Origin: Marchantia polymorpha subsp. ruderalis
Taxonomy: Eukaryota; Streptophyta; Marchantiopsida; Marchantiales; Marchantiaceae
Assembly: GCA_037833965.1 (NCBI GenBank)
Contig: AP031356.1
Coordinates: forward strand, 16,762,501 to 16,826,500
Reading direction: 5' to 3'
DNA: 64,000 nucleotides
Both the position numbers and the translations under genes were made by a program. How positions within the stretch are numbered: the stretch's first letter is position 1; each line of letters starts with the position of its first letter. Under the pieces are notes generated by a model. That model was not told the DNA's origin. It made no database searches and saw nothing but the letters and a program-made list of their open reading frames with translations. This document shows positions 1 through 10,148 of the stretch, in pieces.

Positions 1-3000
1 TGGGGCTTGGGGAGCTTGGGGCTTGGGGCTAGTACCGAGAGGGTTAGACCTCGGAAGCCTCGCCTGTTCATTTCCCTTCGCCGGCAGTCCCGACGACGCA
101 GTGTGAACGGGCCTGACGTGCCTCGGGGGAGAAACGAAAAGCATCGGCGCGATATTGATTGCTCGGTGCCCACGTCCGCATCGGGGCGATTATAAAAGCC
201 CGAAGAAAAGCCCCGTTCACACACACGAACCAGTGCATGGCGGAAATGGTTGAGGAGGCTTTGATTCCGACGGCATTTGTGTGCGCGGTAAGCGGGAAAG
301 GGTCGACCCCGTGACGAGCGCAAGAGCGCCGAGAAAGGAACCGCGAGGGCCTCGCCCGTCGGAGGTCGTCGACCGGGGCAACCGGGGCGACCGGACCGCC
401 GGAAGCCCTTCGCGTCTTTCGCTTGACTTGGGGAAACATAAATTCTGTGGGAACCCAGGTCGAGCTCCGGGCCGCTGGAATCTGCGCCAGGCCGGCCCTG
501 CAGGCCCCGGGGGCCTAGTCTAGCAGGGGGCTGGGCCTGGGCCTGGGGAGGGGGCTAGGTGGTGAGCAGTGCGGTGATTCAGGATAAGCAATCCGAGATC
601 GGGGCTGGAGTAATCCGGAGGGTAAAGCGGTGTGGTGTGGGTCAGAGGGCCTAGGACAAAAAGGTGACACTCGATGGAACACGTAGACTCCGGTTCGGAT
701 CCGCGAGGCCAAAGTGGGTGACACGACATGAAGGCAGAAAAGGCGATGCTGATTTGTTCGGTCACCTCGGTGTGGTGTTCACGTGCGGTTGGATCCGACG
801 CACTCATTCCCGAATCCTGCTGCCTTCGCCTCGACTTGACTCCCCGGCCTGTGCCGATGATCATGCGCTTTGACCTCAGCAGATTCCGAGGCCAGGGCGG
901 GCCGGCTCAGATGTTGCACATCGAGGCAAAGTCGGCACCCCCTCCTACACATGGATCCATGGCTCGACAGCGGCACTGCCTGCGCTCCCAGTCAAGTCGC
1001 CTCCTTTTGGAGGGAACCGATTCCTACATGTCGAAGGCGGTTCGACTCGACTAGATTAGACTGGGCTCGCCTCGTCGCCATGGCAGGTGGTTCCCGGTGG
1101 ATCTCCCTGACATCTCAGTTACTATTCTCGTGTTCCAACTTGTAGCCTGCTCGTCTCGTACAATTTTCCGTGGATAAACTTGTCACACTTTGAGAAAAGC
1201 AAGGGCGACTTCGCAAAGTGTGGTGGATCCGTCCGGATTTTTATGCACGGATTGATTCGTCGCGGCAAGTTGCACCATAAATGAAACAAGTCTTCTGTCG
1301 AGTTCTGACTCGGCCCGAGGGAGGGTTCCAGGTTTCCAGCTGCATTGTCTGAGTTCCGAGCTGCTCGATAAGTCTCGCTGGAGCTCGGATGATGGGCTCT
1401 TCAAGGGTGGCATGATAAGGGCCTAAATATCTGTCTAGTCACATCGGAGAGAAAACATCATGCCTTGCTTTGCCTTGTCCTCAGGTCATGTTTGAATCCA
1501 ATTTATCGCTCGACGTGTGTCGATTTATTGAGGAATCAAGCGCTCAGCGAGAGCTTCCATCTTTTCCTCCAGGGCTCCGAAAGTCGTGCGTGGCCACAGT
1601 GACTGGACTGTTGAGCTTTAAGCCAATTTACTCGCACTAGGGTTCGCATCGTTACGCACGAGACACTCTCAAGGAACGAACTGGAAATGGAAATAGTTTT
1701 CAACCAGCAATTGACGCGTCTCGGTTTCACCTCATTGCCCCCAGCGCAAAGATCAGGACTGCAATCAGGACCACAATGACATCAGGTCAAGTACAAGCGA
1801 CGTTTGAACTCGAGAGGACGATGGAGACGCATGGAGCTCCAGAGGGCAAGACCGCTTATCTCATTCCTGGCATATGGTGAAACGCGTGTAATTTCAATTT
1901 TGACTTGATTGGATAGTGTGCAAGTTCAAAATCGAAATAATCGCATCTCGAGCAAGTTGATTAAAGCAGAGAGGAAAGTGGACAAGTATGGGGCCGGAAA
2001 GGTACATAGGGCAGCACTTAGAAAAGATAGGAACATAAAGTAAGGCCTCGTGAACAACAAACCTCCTAACTAGCAAAAGTTACTCGGTGTCCCTTTCGTC
2101 TGCAAAAGAACAGTGGGCTCCCAAATCCCAGAATAGGCCAAATCCAACCAACGAGAACAAAAAGATAATCGATATTATCGACACGAGATAGTCGAGCGGG
2201 AAACAAAAGTTCCTGTCTCACAATGATAAACCAAAAACAATAATAACTGAAACCCTACTTCCTCGAGGAGCAATGGAGATCATGTGACGAAAACATCAAA
2301 TTAGCTACACCTCGAAAAGTAGGATAAAGTCAATAAAGTAAGAGAGCTTTGATATTTGCTAGATTCCCGATATCCCAAGAGGCAAGGCGAGGCAAGGTCT
2401 GGTTAGGTTTTATTCCACCTACTTGCGTAAAACCCTAAGTGAGAGAAACTGGATTCTTCATCTGCTGAAAGTATCTCTCCGTCCATCATTTGGAGCTAGA
2501 GCAGGCCTGATATGACAAGATACTTAAGTACATATGTGTACAAGGAAGTATCCTAAAGCAATGCAGTGCACATCATGTTGGATCTATCCTCAAAGGACAA
2601 AATGCAACATTGCGTCGAGTGAGAGGTGAGTTGGTGCAGCCAGCCGGCCGGCCGGCAAGCCGGTCCGATCAATAGCATGGAAGGGACAGGACAACCGGAT
2701 TGTTTACGATCGACTTAGATTTTCCACATGCCGGGTTTTCGCTCGCTCCCTCGTTCCCTTCCTCAATTCCAGCGCTTAGTAAGCGCGCTCGAACCCCAGT
2801 CTCCGCTGGAGTACGATCGAGGACAAACCCACAAGAGCATGCGGAAGGCGAAGGTCAGGGTTTAGGGCTCGCAGACGGGGAGGCCGTTCCTGTACCGTCT
2901 GCACACACACACGCCGAGCGAGTCTTGCGTGCAGGACAAGGCCCAGATTGTACAGAAAGTCCACGAGTTCGACGGATGGTCGACGAACCCTGGAAGAAAT

Positions 3001-4739
3001 TCCAAATCACATTCTCCGCCACGCCCAAAGACAGCATCGGGATCTAATTGTGCTGGTGGCAAGATATGATCACCGGATGTGGTTTCTGTGCCTGGCAATC
3101 ATGTGCAATATTCCTCGTCAATGTGAGCCTCCTGGTTCCATGCCCTCGCGGCCTATATCTGCGGGCTGCGGCCGTCCGCCGAGACCGAGCGAAATCTGTT
3201 GCATCTTCGGGCCTCGCCGATCGTGCGTCCACCATCCCAATTATTCGTGAGTCGATTATTTGGCTCGGACCGTCGTCGCAGTTGGTCCCCTCGTCCACAA
3301 CGTGATTCGGTCCGATTGTGCTTCCGTGCTTTTGTGCAACGATTCAGAATGGACCGCAATAAAAGTCTCCTCGTTCAGTTTAGGCTCGGATGAAGAAATC
3401 ATGCTCGGTGGTGATACGTTTTGATGAACTCGAGGAACAATGGAAGGAAGTTCTGGGGCGGGACGTCATTTTCGTTTTATCCATTACATTGTATTTTCTT
3501 AAAAACTAATGCAGCACTAGTAGTTGAGAGCAAACCCCATCGGATAAGTTGTTTAACATTGGTGGTTTTACAAGGTAAACAACAAGAGGTATGTGAAGAA
3601 TTTATATAGAAGAAATATAAATGGCAAGTGGATCAAGCACGTGGGATCCAAAGTGTCACAAGGTTGAATAACACAATACACCCGGGGAAAAGATAAATCC
3701 ATAGGCAGTACAAAGAGCACTAGAACAATGAAGTCTCTGATATAACAATCTAAATAAAAATGCACTAGTTATAATAAATCATACAAATTCTCCAAGTCTA
3801 TTTTACGAGCTAGTATAATTTCATAATACCTATGACATGTAACATATATTTGTTATTCTTTCTTTCTGAATATTTGCTCTATCACATCATTTACAAATAA
3901 GTTCACTCTTATCAATGTTAAACCATACAATTTATTCGATTCCAAGCATCTAGATCCAGTTTTGTGCCGAGCAATAATATAAAGTAGAAAATCCCACAAA
4001 TAAATTATCTTGTTCACAATAAACAGACATAGAATAACATGAAATTGATAAAACTACATTTTTGTGCCTAATGTACTCCAAATAATGTTGATAAACTACT
4101 TTAGTAGCTGTTCGTGGAGTGCTATCGGTTGTAAATCTCAATTGCATTTTGTCATATTTCACTTCAAATACCAAGTCATCACATCCATTATCATTCATGG
4201 TGAAAAAAGTTAATTGCATAGAAGAAGAAAGGTTTATCAAATATATTCCAATATTAACATTTGGCCCAACATCATGTCCAGCTTTTTCAACACAATTTGA
4301 TTGAAACTCTAAAAAACAACACTCTTTTAGAGAGTATAAATTGTGATGATAAAATGAATACTCTCCTACTCTTTGTAATAACTTCAAAACTACTCTGAAG
4401 TATACTTCCTGCCATAATCTATGTAATATGTGTAAATATTTCACCTTTTGTTCAATTTGATCTATCTAAATTTAAAACTTGGATTTTAAACTTGAAATAT
4501 TTACACACATATTACAACTTTTCTTCAATTTTGATCTCACTTTGGACTATCCAAGTCATCACGGAGTAGTCATCACATTGATCATGATCATCACGAAGGA
4601 GTTTGATGATCTTGCCGAGGACCGGGGTCGAGTTACACGTAGTGGATTGTGGTGCCTAGTTTTTTCGTTTTTCTTTAAAATTTAACAAAACTAAAAGATA
4701 TTTGTTTAGAAAGTAGTAGTTAGAGTTAGAATGAGCAGC
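1..4739. other. Region without a recognisable gene
   Basis: Positions 1-1150 are GC-rich and have several overlapping short open frames on both strands, as expected by chance at this composition. A TATA-like octamer lies at 191-198, but no gene can be attached to it. Positions 1150-3420 are of mixed composition; the frames at 2700-3300 are short, overlapping and unlike any family I know. Positions 3420-4740 are AT-rich and hold only the open frame listed at 3950-4444. Confidence 0.5.
3950..4444 (-). CDS. Unrecognised 164-codon open frame in AT-rich DNA
   Basis: I do not recognise this product. The frame starts at a GTG, and an in-frame stop lies a few codons upstream with no ATG between, so it would be an internal exon or a gene remnant rather than a complete gene. 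It is rich in Cys, Tyr and Phe and has no obvious signal peptide, repeat or catalytic motif. What makes it worth listing is its length: in DNA this AT-rich, stop codons should interrupt a random frame much sooner. No recognisable splice partner was found beside it, and the flanks are AT-rich filler. Confidence 0.25.
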   Translation of the reverse strand: MKYLHILHRLWQEVYFRVVLKLLQRVGEYSFYHHNLYSLKECCFLEFQSNCVEKAGHDVGPNVNIGIYLINLSSSMQLTFFTMNDNGCDDLVFEVKYDKMQLRFTTDSTPRTATKVVYQHYLEYIRHKNVVLSISCYSMSVYCEQDNLFVGFSTLYYCSAQNWI

Positions 4740-5272
4740 TCATGAGGAGAAATGATAGAATTAGTTGGAATTCGTCTACGTCCGAAGATCTTCGGATCTT
4801 TGTGTCTTCGGCGCAACCTTTTATGGACGTACGAAGAGCTACGTCTTCGGCGAAGACATCGTAATCAATTTCAAATCACGCAACGGACTAGACGATGTTC
4901 GCACGCGTCGGGAGTTCTACTGGGCGCGGAAGGAGTCAATGTTAGGGCTTTGAAGGCAAAGGCAGTAAGAGGAGTCTTCGCGCCGACATTGCGATATCGA
5001 GCAAGAACGAGCGAGAGAGAGCAAAAGCGAAGTCGATCCAACTCGCGAGTAGCGAAACGCAAATTGAAGACATGACGCCCAAGAAAAGTGAGAAGGTGAA
5101 GAAATTGGTTCCCTTAAAGGTGCCTTACGAGGAATTGAGACCCTTCAGACGGGAGCTGAGTGAACTGCGGCTTGAATTCCTTTTGTGGAATTGGAATTGC
5201 GTCTCGGCGAGTATCTGCAAGGAGGTAATGAACAAGAGCACGACTGAAGGCGAGGAGCTCCGCATAAAATAA
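4740..5272 (+). pseudogene. LTR-ORF1 N-terminal fragment (plus orientation)
   Basis: The frame at 5072-5272 (66 codons) resembles the N-terminal part of LTR-ORF1 at 31647-32834. Shared features are a Val-Pro-Leu-(Arg/Lys) stretch, a short spacer, then hydrophobic Leu-Leu-Trp-x-Trp-Asn and a following Lys/Arg-Glu. It ends in a stop soon after the homology runs out, so only about a sixth of ORF1 remains. The arginine-rich frame upstream (4752-5075) matches the sort of sequence found upstream of ORF1 in other copies but is not clearly coding. It is probably the 5' part of an old LTR whose 3' tail may be the fragment at 6240-6638. Confidence 0.5.
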
Positions 5273-5862
5273 TAAACAATAAACAAGTTTCGTTTACCAT
5301 ACTTCTTCTTCTCGTTTGAATTCCATGTTCATCAAAGCTACTAACAGTGGAAATTCAACTATAACATTCCATTATTCTGACCTTCAGAAAGCCTTAACAC
5401 CATGATACGTTTCAATCTTGAGCTCTCATGCACCCGCGCGTTACACCTGGTCATCCCACTCTTCAGGACTAGGAAAAACTCTCACAACATCGGCACATTC
5501 CACACAAGAAGAAAAGAATAGAAACTTGAAACTATGACAATGATCGCAAAATGTCACAAAAACAAGTTCTTTGAGTGAAAACACGGAATCTTCCCCACTG
5601 GAATTCTCGTCGGTATGATTACCCCACTAGCAACAAACGTCACATACAAAGTCAATCCCAACCCACTCTAGAGAGATTCCAGGTCGACGCTAACGGTTCG
5701 CTCTACTCGCACTACTCCCAACGCGCTAGGCTCGACTCAAAGAATTGACGTTCTTCGAGTCATTTTTGTACCTATACCCTACGTGACTTGAAACCCTAGG
5801 CCAACTGCTATTTTTAATAAGAGACGGAATCTCATGACAACACTCAAGGAAAGAGCAAGGTC
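5273..5862. other. Non-coding stretch beside a primer-binding site
   Basis: There is no open frame of note and no recognisable protein homology. It lies immediately downstream, in minus orientation, of the tRNA-iMet primer site at 5863-5874, so it may be the leader of a truncated LTR retrotransposon whose coding part is missing. Confidence 0.3.
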
Positions 5863-5874
5863 GCTCTGATACCA
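5863..5874 (-). promoter_or_regulatory. Primer-binding site for initiator tRNA-Met
   Basis: The minus strand reads TGGTATCAGAGC, the standard plant LTR-retrotransposon primer site complementary to the 3' end of initiator tRNA-Met. One base to its right an LTR-like end begins (TGTAACA on the plus strand). This marks the 5' LTR boundary of a minus-oriented element. No gag or pol follows to the left, so the element is truncated. Confidence 0.7.
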
Positions 5875-6239
5875 TTGTAACATTAGGGTCTAGAGAGAAA
5901 TTCACTTGAAGATAGAAACGTAAACTCTGAAGATGAGAGATACCAACAATAGTTCTACACTTCCTTGTATAGTGTGGTAACCTATTTTTTCTTTTCTTTC
6001 TCGAAATGAGAAGTTTGAGAGATCTGATAGATTAAATACCTCATAACGTTTTCAATTAGTATCGTCTTGACTTAGTTAGGGTTTTGATAGATAGAACTTG
6101 GCACACTCTTTCTAACGAGTCCAAGAACTCTTGAAACAGATAAGGGATCACTGAGTTATGAGTGTCGAAAGTGGCTGATATGGATAGACGAAGGCGCGGA
6201 AGAGCTTCGTCTGTAAGGTACTTCGGACTTTGGCCGTGA

Positions 6240-6638
6240 GATACCTCGGACTTCTGCTGTGAGGAACTTCAGACCTCGGATAGGATTGGCTAGTGATAGG
6301 ATTTAAGCAAATTTGTAATTGGTAGTTGCCTGCAGACCCTTTGAGTATACTCTTGGGAGATTTCCCCCTGACTCTTAAGTTGAGATCCTGATCGACCTCT
6401 GAGTTTTGCAACTACTTGTTTCAAGTGTGTGTATGTGACTTACACTGCATGGTGTGTCCTCGGAGAGACCTCTAAGTTGAGCATCTGCGGTATTTCTAGG
6501 AGTGATAGAAGCCTGAGAATTCAAAGTCCTCAATAGACTGTTAAGAACGTGACAATTGGTACTCTTTGTGATGTTTCTGTCCTCGTAGGATCGAATCTTT
6601 ATCATTATGCTCCATTTTGGTATTTATATGTTATTACA
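6240..6638 (+). repeat. Tail (R-U5-like) fragment of the ORF1/ORF2 LTR family
   Basis: On the plus strand this matches the last part of the other LTR copies, for example 41200-41426 and the reverse complement of 17545-17720. Shared marks are the block around 'cctgagaattcaaa', the 'caatagactgttaa' block, the 'ctgtcc..gt.gga' block and the terminal GTTATTACA. Together with 4740-5272 it may be what is left of one old plus-oriented LTR, although about 1 kb of unrelated sequence lies between them. Confidence 0.55.
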
Positions 6639-6709
6639 TATAGCTCTCATCAACAAGTACAATGAGATAAGATCTTATCCCCACCATCTATCTCACTTCT
6701 AGTGGATGG

Positions 6710-6905
6710 ATGACGTGGCGGATAAACCTAACAAGCACACATATCGCTGACGTGGTGCTCCCAACTAACACACTAACTAACACATTCAATCCTTACCTAA
6801 CAAGCACACTGATTGCTGACGTGGCACTGTCAACTAACACACAAACTCTCTACATACCAAGTGCGCGGATCGCTAACATGGCAGTTACGACTAGTGCACG
6901 CTATA
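6710..6905. repeat. Degenerate tandem repeat with ACGTGG cores
   Basis: Three to four diverged units of roughly 70 bp, each built on 'aacaagcacac', then 'gctgacgtgg', then 'caactaacaca'. The GACGTGG core resembles plant bZIP-binding ACGT elements. Repeated cores of this kind are common in LTR U3 regions, which fits the proposed LTR at 5876-6969. Function is inferred only. Confidence 0.5.
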
Positions 6906-6969
6906 GTATTTATATCAACATTTAGAGTAACCTCTACTTTAGTTCTGACTAACTAAAGATGGTAACATG

Positions 6970-7136
6970 ATCCCACCAAAAAGATCCAACACACACACAG
7001 CCTCTAGAAAATAATCCCGTGCAATAGGTCTACTGATCAATGGCGATAGCACACTAGTATCACAAAGAGGCTGACCACCTTGAGATCTCTCTTTCTCCTC
7101 ACGTAAAGAAGCCTCACTCCAAGCCTTCTTCACCAA
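6970..7136 (-). pseudogene. Start of a cytosine-C5 methyltransferase-like domain
   Basis: The frame ends in Val-Cys-Val-Leu-Asp-Leu-Phe-Gly-Gly-Ile, which matches motif I (the S-adenosylmethionine-binding loop) of DNA cytosine-C5 methyltransferases. It follows the protease-like segment on the same strand after an acidic/helical linker. The homology breaks off right after Gly-Gly-Ile, at the border of the proposed LTR at 6969, so the catalytic Pro-Cys motif is absent. Methyltransferase domains carried by retrotransposons have been described in algae and dinoflagellates. Here only the first motif is left, so the call rests on one motif plus its context. Confidence 0.4.
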
Positions 7137-7223
7137 CGTATCAGCCTACAGCCGCAATTCATGGCAAGAACGCCAAAGTGGAATCTCTAAGGAAGAGGAC
7201 ACTTTTGCTGCAAGGCTCACAAT

Positions 7224-7757
7224 CTACTCCACATCCTCATAGATTGGAGTGTTGTTGGCCAACATCTTGCCCTCCAGTAAGTTGTCAGGCCACGCAAGCA
7301 CTCCGCTAAATCCTGCAATGGATGCCAATACCGTAGGAGAAGAGCCAAGCGGTCGAGCTCCAGGTAGCTCGCTCATACGTCCATCCTCTAACTGCCAACC
7401 AGGGCGATAGGCTGATGTCTCTGTCCAATAGTCCATCTGAAAACTCATTGGATACAATACTGCTCCTCCAACAAGCACATCATACAATTCTTGTGATGTG
7501 ACCAAAGCGCAAATTCTAAACTCTGATCTATCACGTGCGTCATCATGCCTTAACTGCACTGATACGCTCTTCTTAATCATGAAGTATGACCTATCACTGG
7601 CACCTCTAAGTGATGTCTGGATCTTGAATATGCAAGGTTCCAACTCAGATCTCCGAACTTCCAAACTAATGCCCAACATCAAGGGTTGTGCATTAGAGTC
7701 AAGCAAAACTCTAGCTGGAACATACACATATCTTGTAGAACTCATCAAGCGAAACAA
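7224..7757 (-). pseudogene. Retropepsin-like segment of a gypsy-type element
   Basis: 177 codons. The N-terminal part reads Val-Leu-Leu-Asp-Ser-Asn-Ala-Gln-Pro, a degenerate form of the Asp-Ser/Thr-Gly protease motif. About 100 residues later comes Tyr-Asp-Val-Leu-Val-Gly-Gly-Ala-Val-Leu-Tyr-Pro, which fits the hydrophobic strand and Gly of the retropepsin C-terminal half. An aromatic stretch with Tyr-Trp-Thr-Glu-Thr and Tyr-Arg-Pro-Gly-Trp follows. Asn in place of the usual Gly suggests the enzyme would be inactive. The frame then stops, and related coding sequence resumes at 7136. Confidence 0.5.
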
Positions 7758-7826
7758 ACCATTCTAATTGTCCACTATACACACACCAGGGATAATCTTG
7801 CGATCAATGGCTGGCCGGGCTGGTAA

Positions 7827-8363
7827 TTACTCCATCCTTGCTGTTGCCGCTTGCCAAGTCGTTTCATCCTTTAGTGTAGGCGTTGAGGGTTGCTTTCCAA
7901 CAATATCCTCGCGTATCTCGGCACTTGTACTAGTGACACTTCCACGTTCAAACAACGTGGCTGCTACACAAAATACACGAGCCACATCAACCCCAGAGGC
8001 CATCAGCTCCGTGGCTGAAAACATTGGACATCTCATCATCGAAGTAGCCATCTGCATTGCTGTTCTAGATGATGTCTCCGCGCTCACAACATGTGATGTA
8101 GATGACTCTTTCCGCACTAAAGGATCACTATGTGATGTAGGAATCATGGATAAAGTCATGCCAACCTCTGACAACAGGAATGACTGGCAAAGCCTAACTT
8201 GTCTTTCACCCTCACCCCTCAGAGGATCTAACTCCACCATCACACCATGTGGCTCTGAAGCACGAGCAACATCTCTCGTCACTACAACTGATGCCTCAAC
8301 CTGGGCTGCACTTGCCAAATAGAGAAGTACTCTCCTTTGTGAGAAGTGTAAGCTCCAACTCAA
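7827..8363 (-). pseudogene. Linker frame between nucleocapsid and protease
   Basis: A 178-codon open frame of low complexity without a recognised domain, rich in Ser, Thr, Met and Glu. It lies between the zinc knuckles and the protease-like segment of the same decayed element and on the same strand, so it is most simply part of that polyprotein. A stop and a small frame change separate it from the segment at 7224-7757. Confidence 0.35.
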
Positions 8364-8379
8364 GAACTAGCCATAGCAG

Positions 8380-8705
8380 CAAGTCTCCGCTCCAACTGCT
8401 CAATCTGAGTAACCATAGCGGCCTTTGTGGTAGAAGTAGCACCCACTACAGGATGTCTAATGGCACCTGCACCAGCACCTCGACCCCCTCGGCCTAGTGG
8501 AGCAACTCTACCATGACCTCTACCCCCAGATCTCAACTTTGGATGAAGGTCAAAACATGACTCTGAAGGATGACCCGCTCAACCACAATGTTCACAGACA
8601 ACCTGTGTCGGCTGAGTCTTGTGCTCTTGCCTCTTGGGGACAATCCTTCCTCATATGACTACCTCCACATGTCCAACATGTTGGTCCCTATTGCTGACCA
8701 AAAAA
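8380..8705 (-). pseudogene. Nucleocapsid zinc-knuckle fragment
   Basis: Two knuckles follow each other on the minus strand. The first is Cys-x2-Cys-x3-His-x4-Cys, one residue short of the usual spacing. The second is Cys-x2-Cys-x4-His-x4-Cys but carries an in-frame stop between the second Cys and the His. A Gly/Arg-rich linker and a short leucine-rich coiled coil (Gln-Ile-Glu-Gln-Leu-Glu-Arg-Arg-Leu) follow. This arrangement is typical of Gag nucleocapsid regions. Confidence 0.6.
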
Positions 8706-8824
8706 TGAAAACAATGGTGCCTGCACACCCGTCTCTTTATGACCTGACTTCGATCGTGTATGAACTACACGACTCCCATCACCAGTGGGACGAGACTATG
8801 CGTTGTTGTGCTAGACATAAGAAG

Positions 8825-9125
8825 TAGTGGGCGTGTCTTTACTAAACAAAGACGTTATCACCCTCTCCTTTACTATGTTAAGCTCAATCTTCTCATACAA
8901 AGCGAACACATGGACTTACGTGGATGACGCATCGCTCATGAGGGTAGCATCACGTACCCTCCTCCACAAATCTCTGTCCAAAATCCGGTACCAATACTGG
9001 ACAGCCTGTGTCTGAGTCACACCATGAGTAACCGAGATCAAACGGCGCATACGAGTGTATGCCTCGCGAAAACTCTCACCAATCTTCTGTTCAAACTCCT
9101 GAAGACTCTAGTCAGGACTTAAGCA
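8825..9125 (-). pseudogene. Gag capsid-like fragment
   Basis: The minus strand encodes a helical segment with the retrotransposon-Gag pattern: a conserved aromatic/Glu run (F-x-x-x-Y-x-R-M-R-R-L), then Gln-Ala-Val-Gln-Tyr-Trp, then a Leu-Trp-Arg-Arg-Val stretch and a Tyr-Glu-Lys-Ile-Glu helix. At least one in-frame stop (near 8920) interrupts it. It sits upstream of the zinc knuckles, as expected for Gag. The assignment is by pattern, not by search. Confidence 0.5.
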
Positions 9126-9129
9126 AGTT

Positions 9130-10121
9130 CGGACTTACACCTTTGGACTTACACCTGCAGCAATTTCCCAACAATTCCTCGTCCTCCCTCCTCGCAGCCT
9201 CGCTCTGCTCTTACGCCTGTGTCTTCCTCACGAGCTCATCCGCTAGATTGCGGATTTGAATATGCTCAACACTGGTGTCCGTCTGGACCTTCGCACGCAG
9301 CTCATCAATTTTGCGCCGCGCGTTTGCCACCATCTCATCTCGCAACTTCAGCGCCGCCTATTGTAGTTTTCGGGCTAATGCCCATTGATCCTACAGAAAG
9401 TTGTAGCGCTCCTGCAAGTTCCGGTACTTCTGGTCTTAGGCAATCAACTCAGGATTTGCCGCCACTTTGATCCGCGTCCGATGTCGGACAAGCTCAACGT
9501 AGGATCCACCCTAACGGGGCTCCCCGTACTTGGCCGCCTTGCGGTCAAGGTACCGGAGCAACGGTAACACCTGCTCACACAGCACTCCGGTCGACGTGCC
9601 TCGCCACGACTACACTTCCTGCTTCTCTGAAGGCGTGTCGTCTTCCGTCTCCAAGATTTCTATTGCTGCCGAAACCCTGGGCGTTTCTCTGGCACTGGGC
9701 CTCACAACCTCCTCTGCTGCGGCCTCCATACCCTGCCTTGCTAACATCTCCAAAGGGGTGGGAGAACCCACCTCGGTGGAAACAGCCAAATCCTCCCAAT
9801 CCTGCTCTGTCGAAGGCAGCTTGGTTGCTTCCTCCGCCGAAGGCACTCGTGTCTCCGCATTCTTGCATTTGGCAGTAGGAATGTGCGTTGAAGGTCTTAG
9901 CGCCGAAGGCGCCTCCTCCGAAGGCACCTTGAACAGCACTTGCCTCGAAGGCCCCTAAGCCGAAGGCGCGTCTTCGAACAGCACCTGCTCTTAAGCCACG
10001 CACACCTCTGGCGTAGGCACTCTGGCGGCCGCCGCCAGCCTATCTCTCTGGCCCAAAGGCCTACGTGCCTCCTCCGAAAGCACCTGTGCCTTTGGCGCAG
10101 GGAGGTCAGTCGACCTCCCAA
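9130..10121 (-). pseudogene. LTR-ORF2 remnant, decayed
   Basis: Minus-strand frames match the layout of LTR-ORF2: a low-complexity Ala/Ser/Glu/Gly region with repeated Ser-Ala-Glu-Gly units (from the cgccgaaggcg DNA motif), an acidic stretch (Glu-Asp-Asp-Thr-Pro-Ser-Glu), then Lys-Tyr-Gly-x-Pro and Tyr-Val-Glu-Leu-Val-Arg-x-Arg-Thr-Arg. A coiled coil interrupted by at least four in-frame stops follows. No functional protein is possible. Confidence 0.55.
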
Positions 10122-10148
10122 GAACTCTTATACTCCCATCTTCCTCCT

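Larger units (their letters stand above)
5876..6969 (-). mobile_element. Candidate LTR, minus orientation, composite
   Basis: The left border is set by the adjacent tRNA-iMet primer site. The right border is proposed at 6969, where the minus strand starts TGTTACC and where the methyltransferase-like frame of the neighbouring element stops abruptly. The two ends give an imperfect terminal inverted repeat (TGTTAC against TGTAAC). Near the right end is a roughly 72-bp tandem repeat like a U3 enhancer array. The middle (6240-6638) holds the tail of another LTR family in the opposite orientation, so the piece is a composite or the right border is wrong. Confidence 0.35.
6970..9125 (-). mobile_element. 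Decayed gypsy-type element: gag, zinc knuckles, protease, methyltransferase start
   Basis: Read on the minus strand from 9125 to 6970, the order is: a Gag capsid-like segment (about 9125-8825), two Cys-Cys-His-Cys knuckles (about 8700-8560), a linker ending in a predicted coiled coil (around 8380), a protease-like segment (7757-7224), and a frame that ends with a methyltransferase-type motif I (6992-6972). Stops and frameshifts break it in several places. No reverse transcriptase or integrase is present. The left end is cut at 6969, and at the right it abuts an old LTR copy near 9125. Confidence 0.6.

Noticed and set aside
2641-2668. GCCGGCCGGCCGG-type palindrome as a regulatory site
   Set aside because: A short GC repeat with no gene nearby; nothing supports a function.
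2700-3359. Overlapping frames on both strands as a gene cluster
   Set aside because: All are under 120 codons, overlap each other, and show no domain, splice pattern or similarity that I recognise.
6240-6638. Intron reading of the LTR tail: ORF1 before and after the tail spliced together
   Set aside because: In unit 1 ORF1 is continuous without the tail, and the tail follows ORF2, so it is the LTR end rather than an intron of ORF1.
7768-8322. A 184-codon plus frame as a gene
   Set aside because: It is the antisense of the decayed gag-protease element, which has recognisable motifs on the minus strand.
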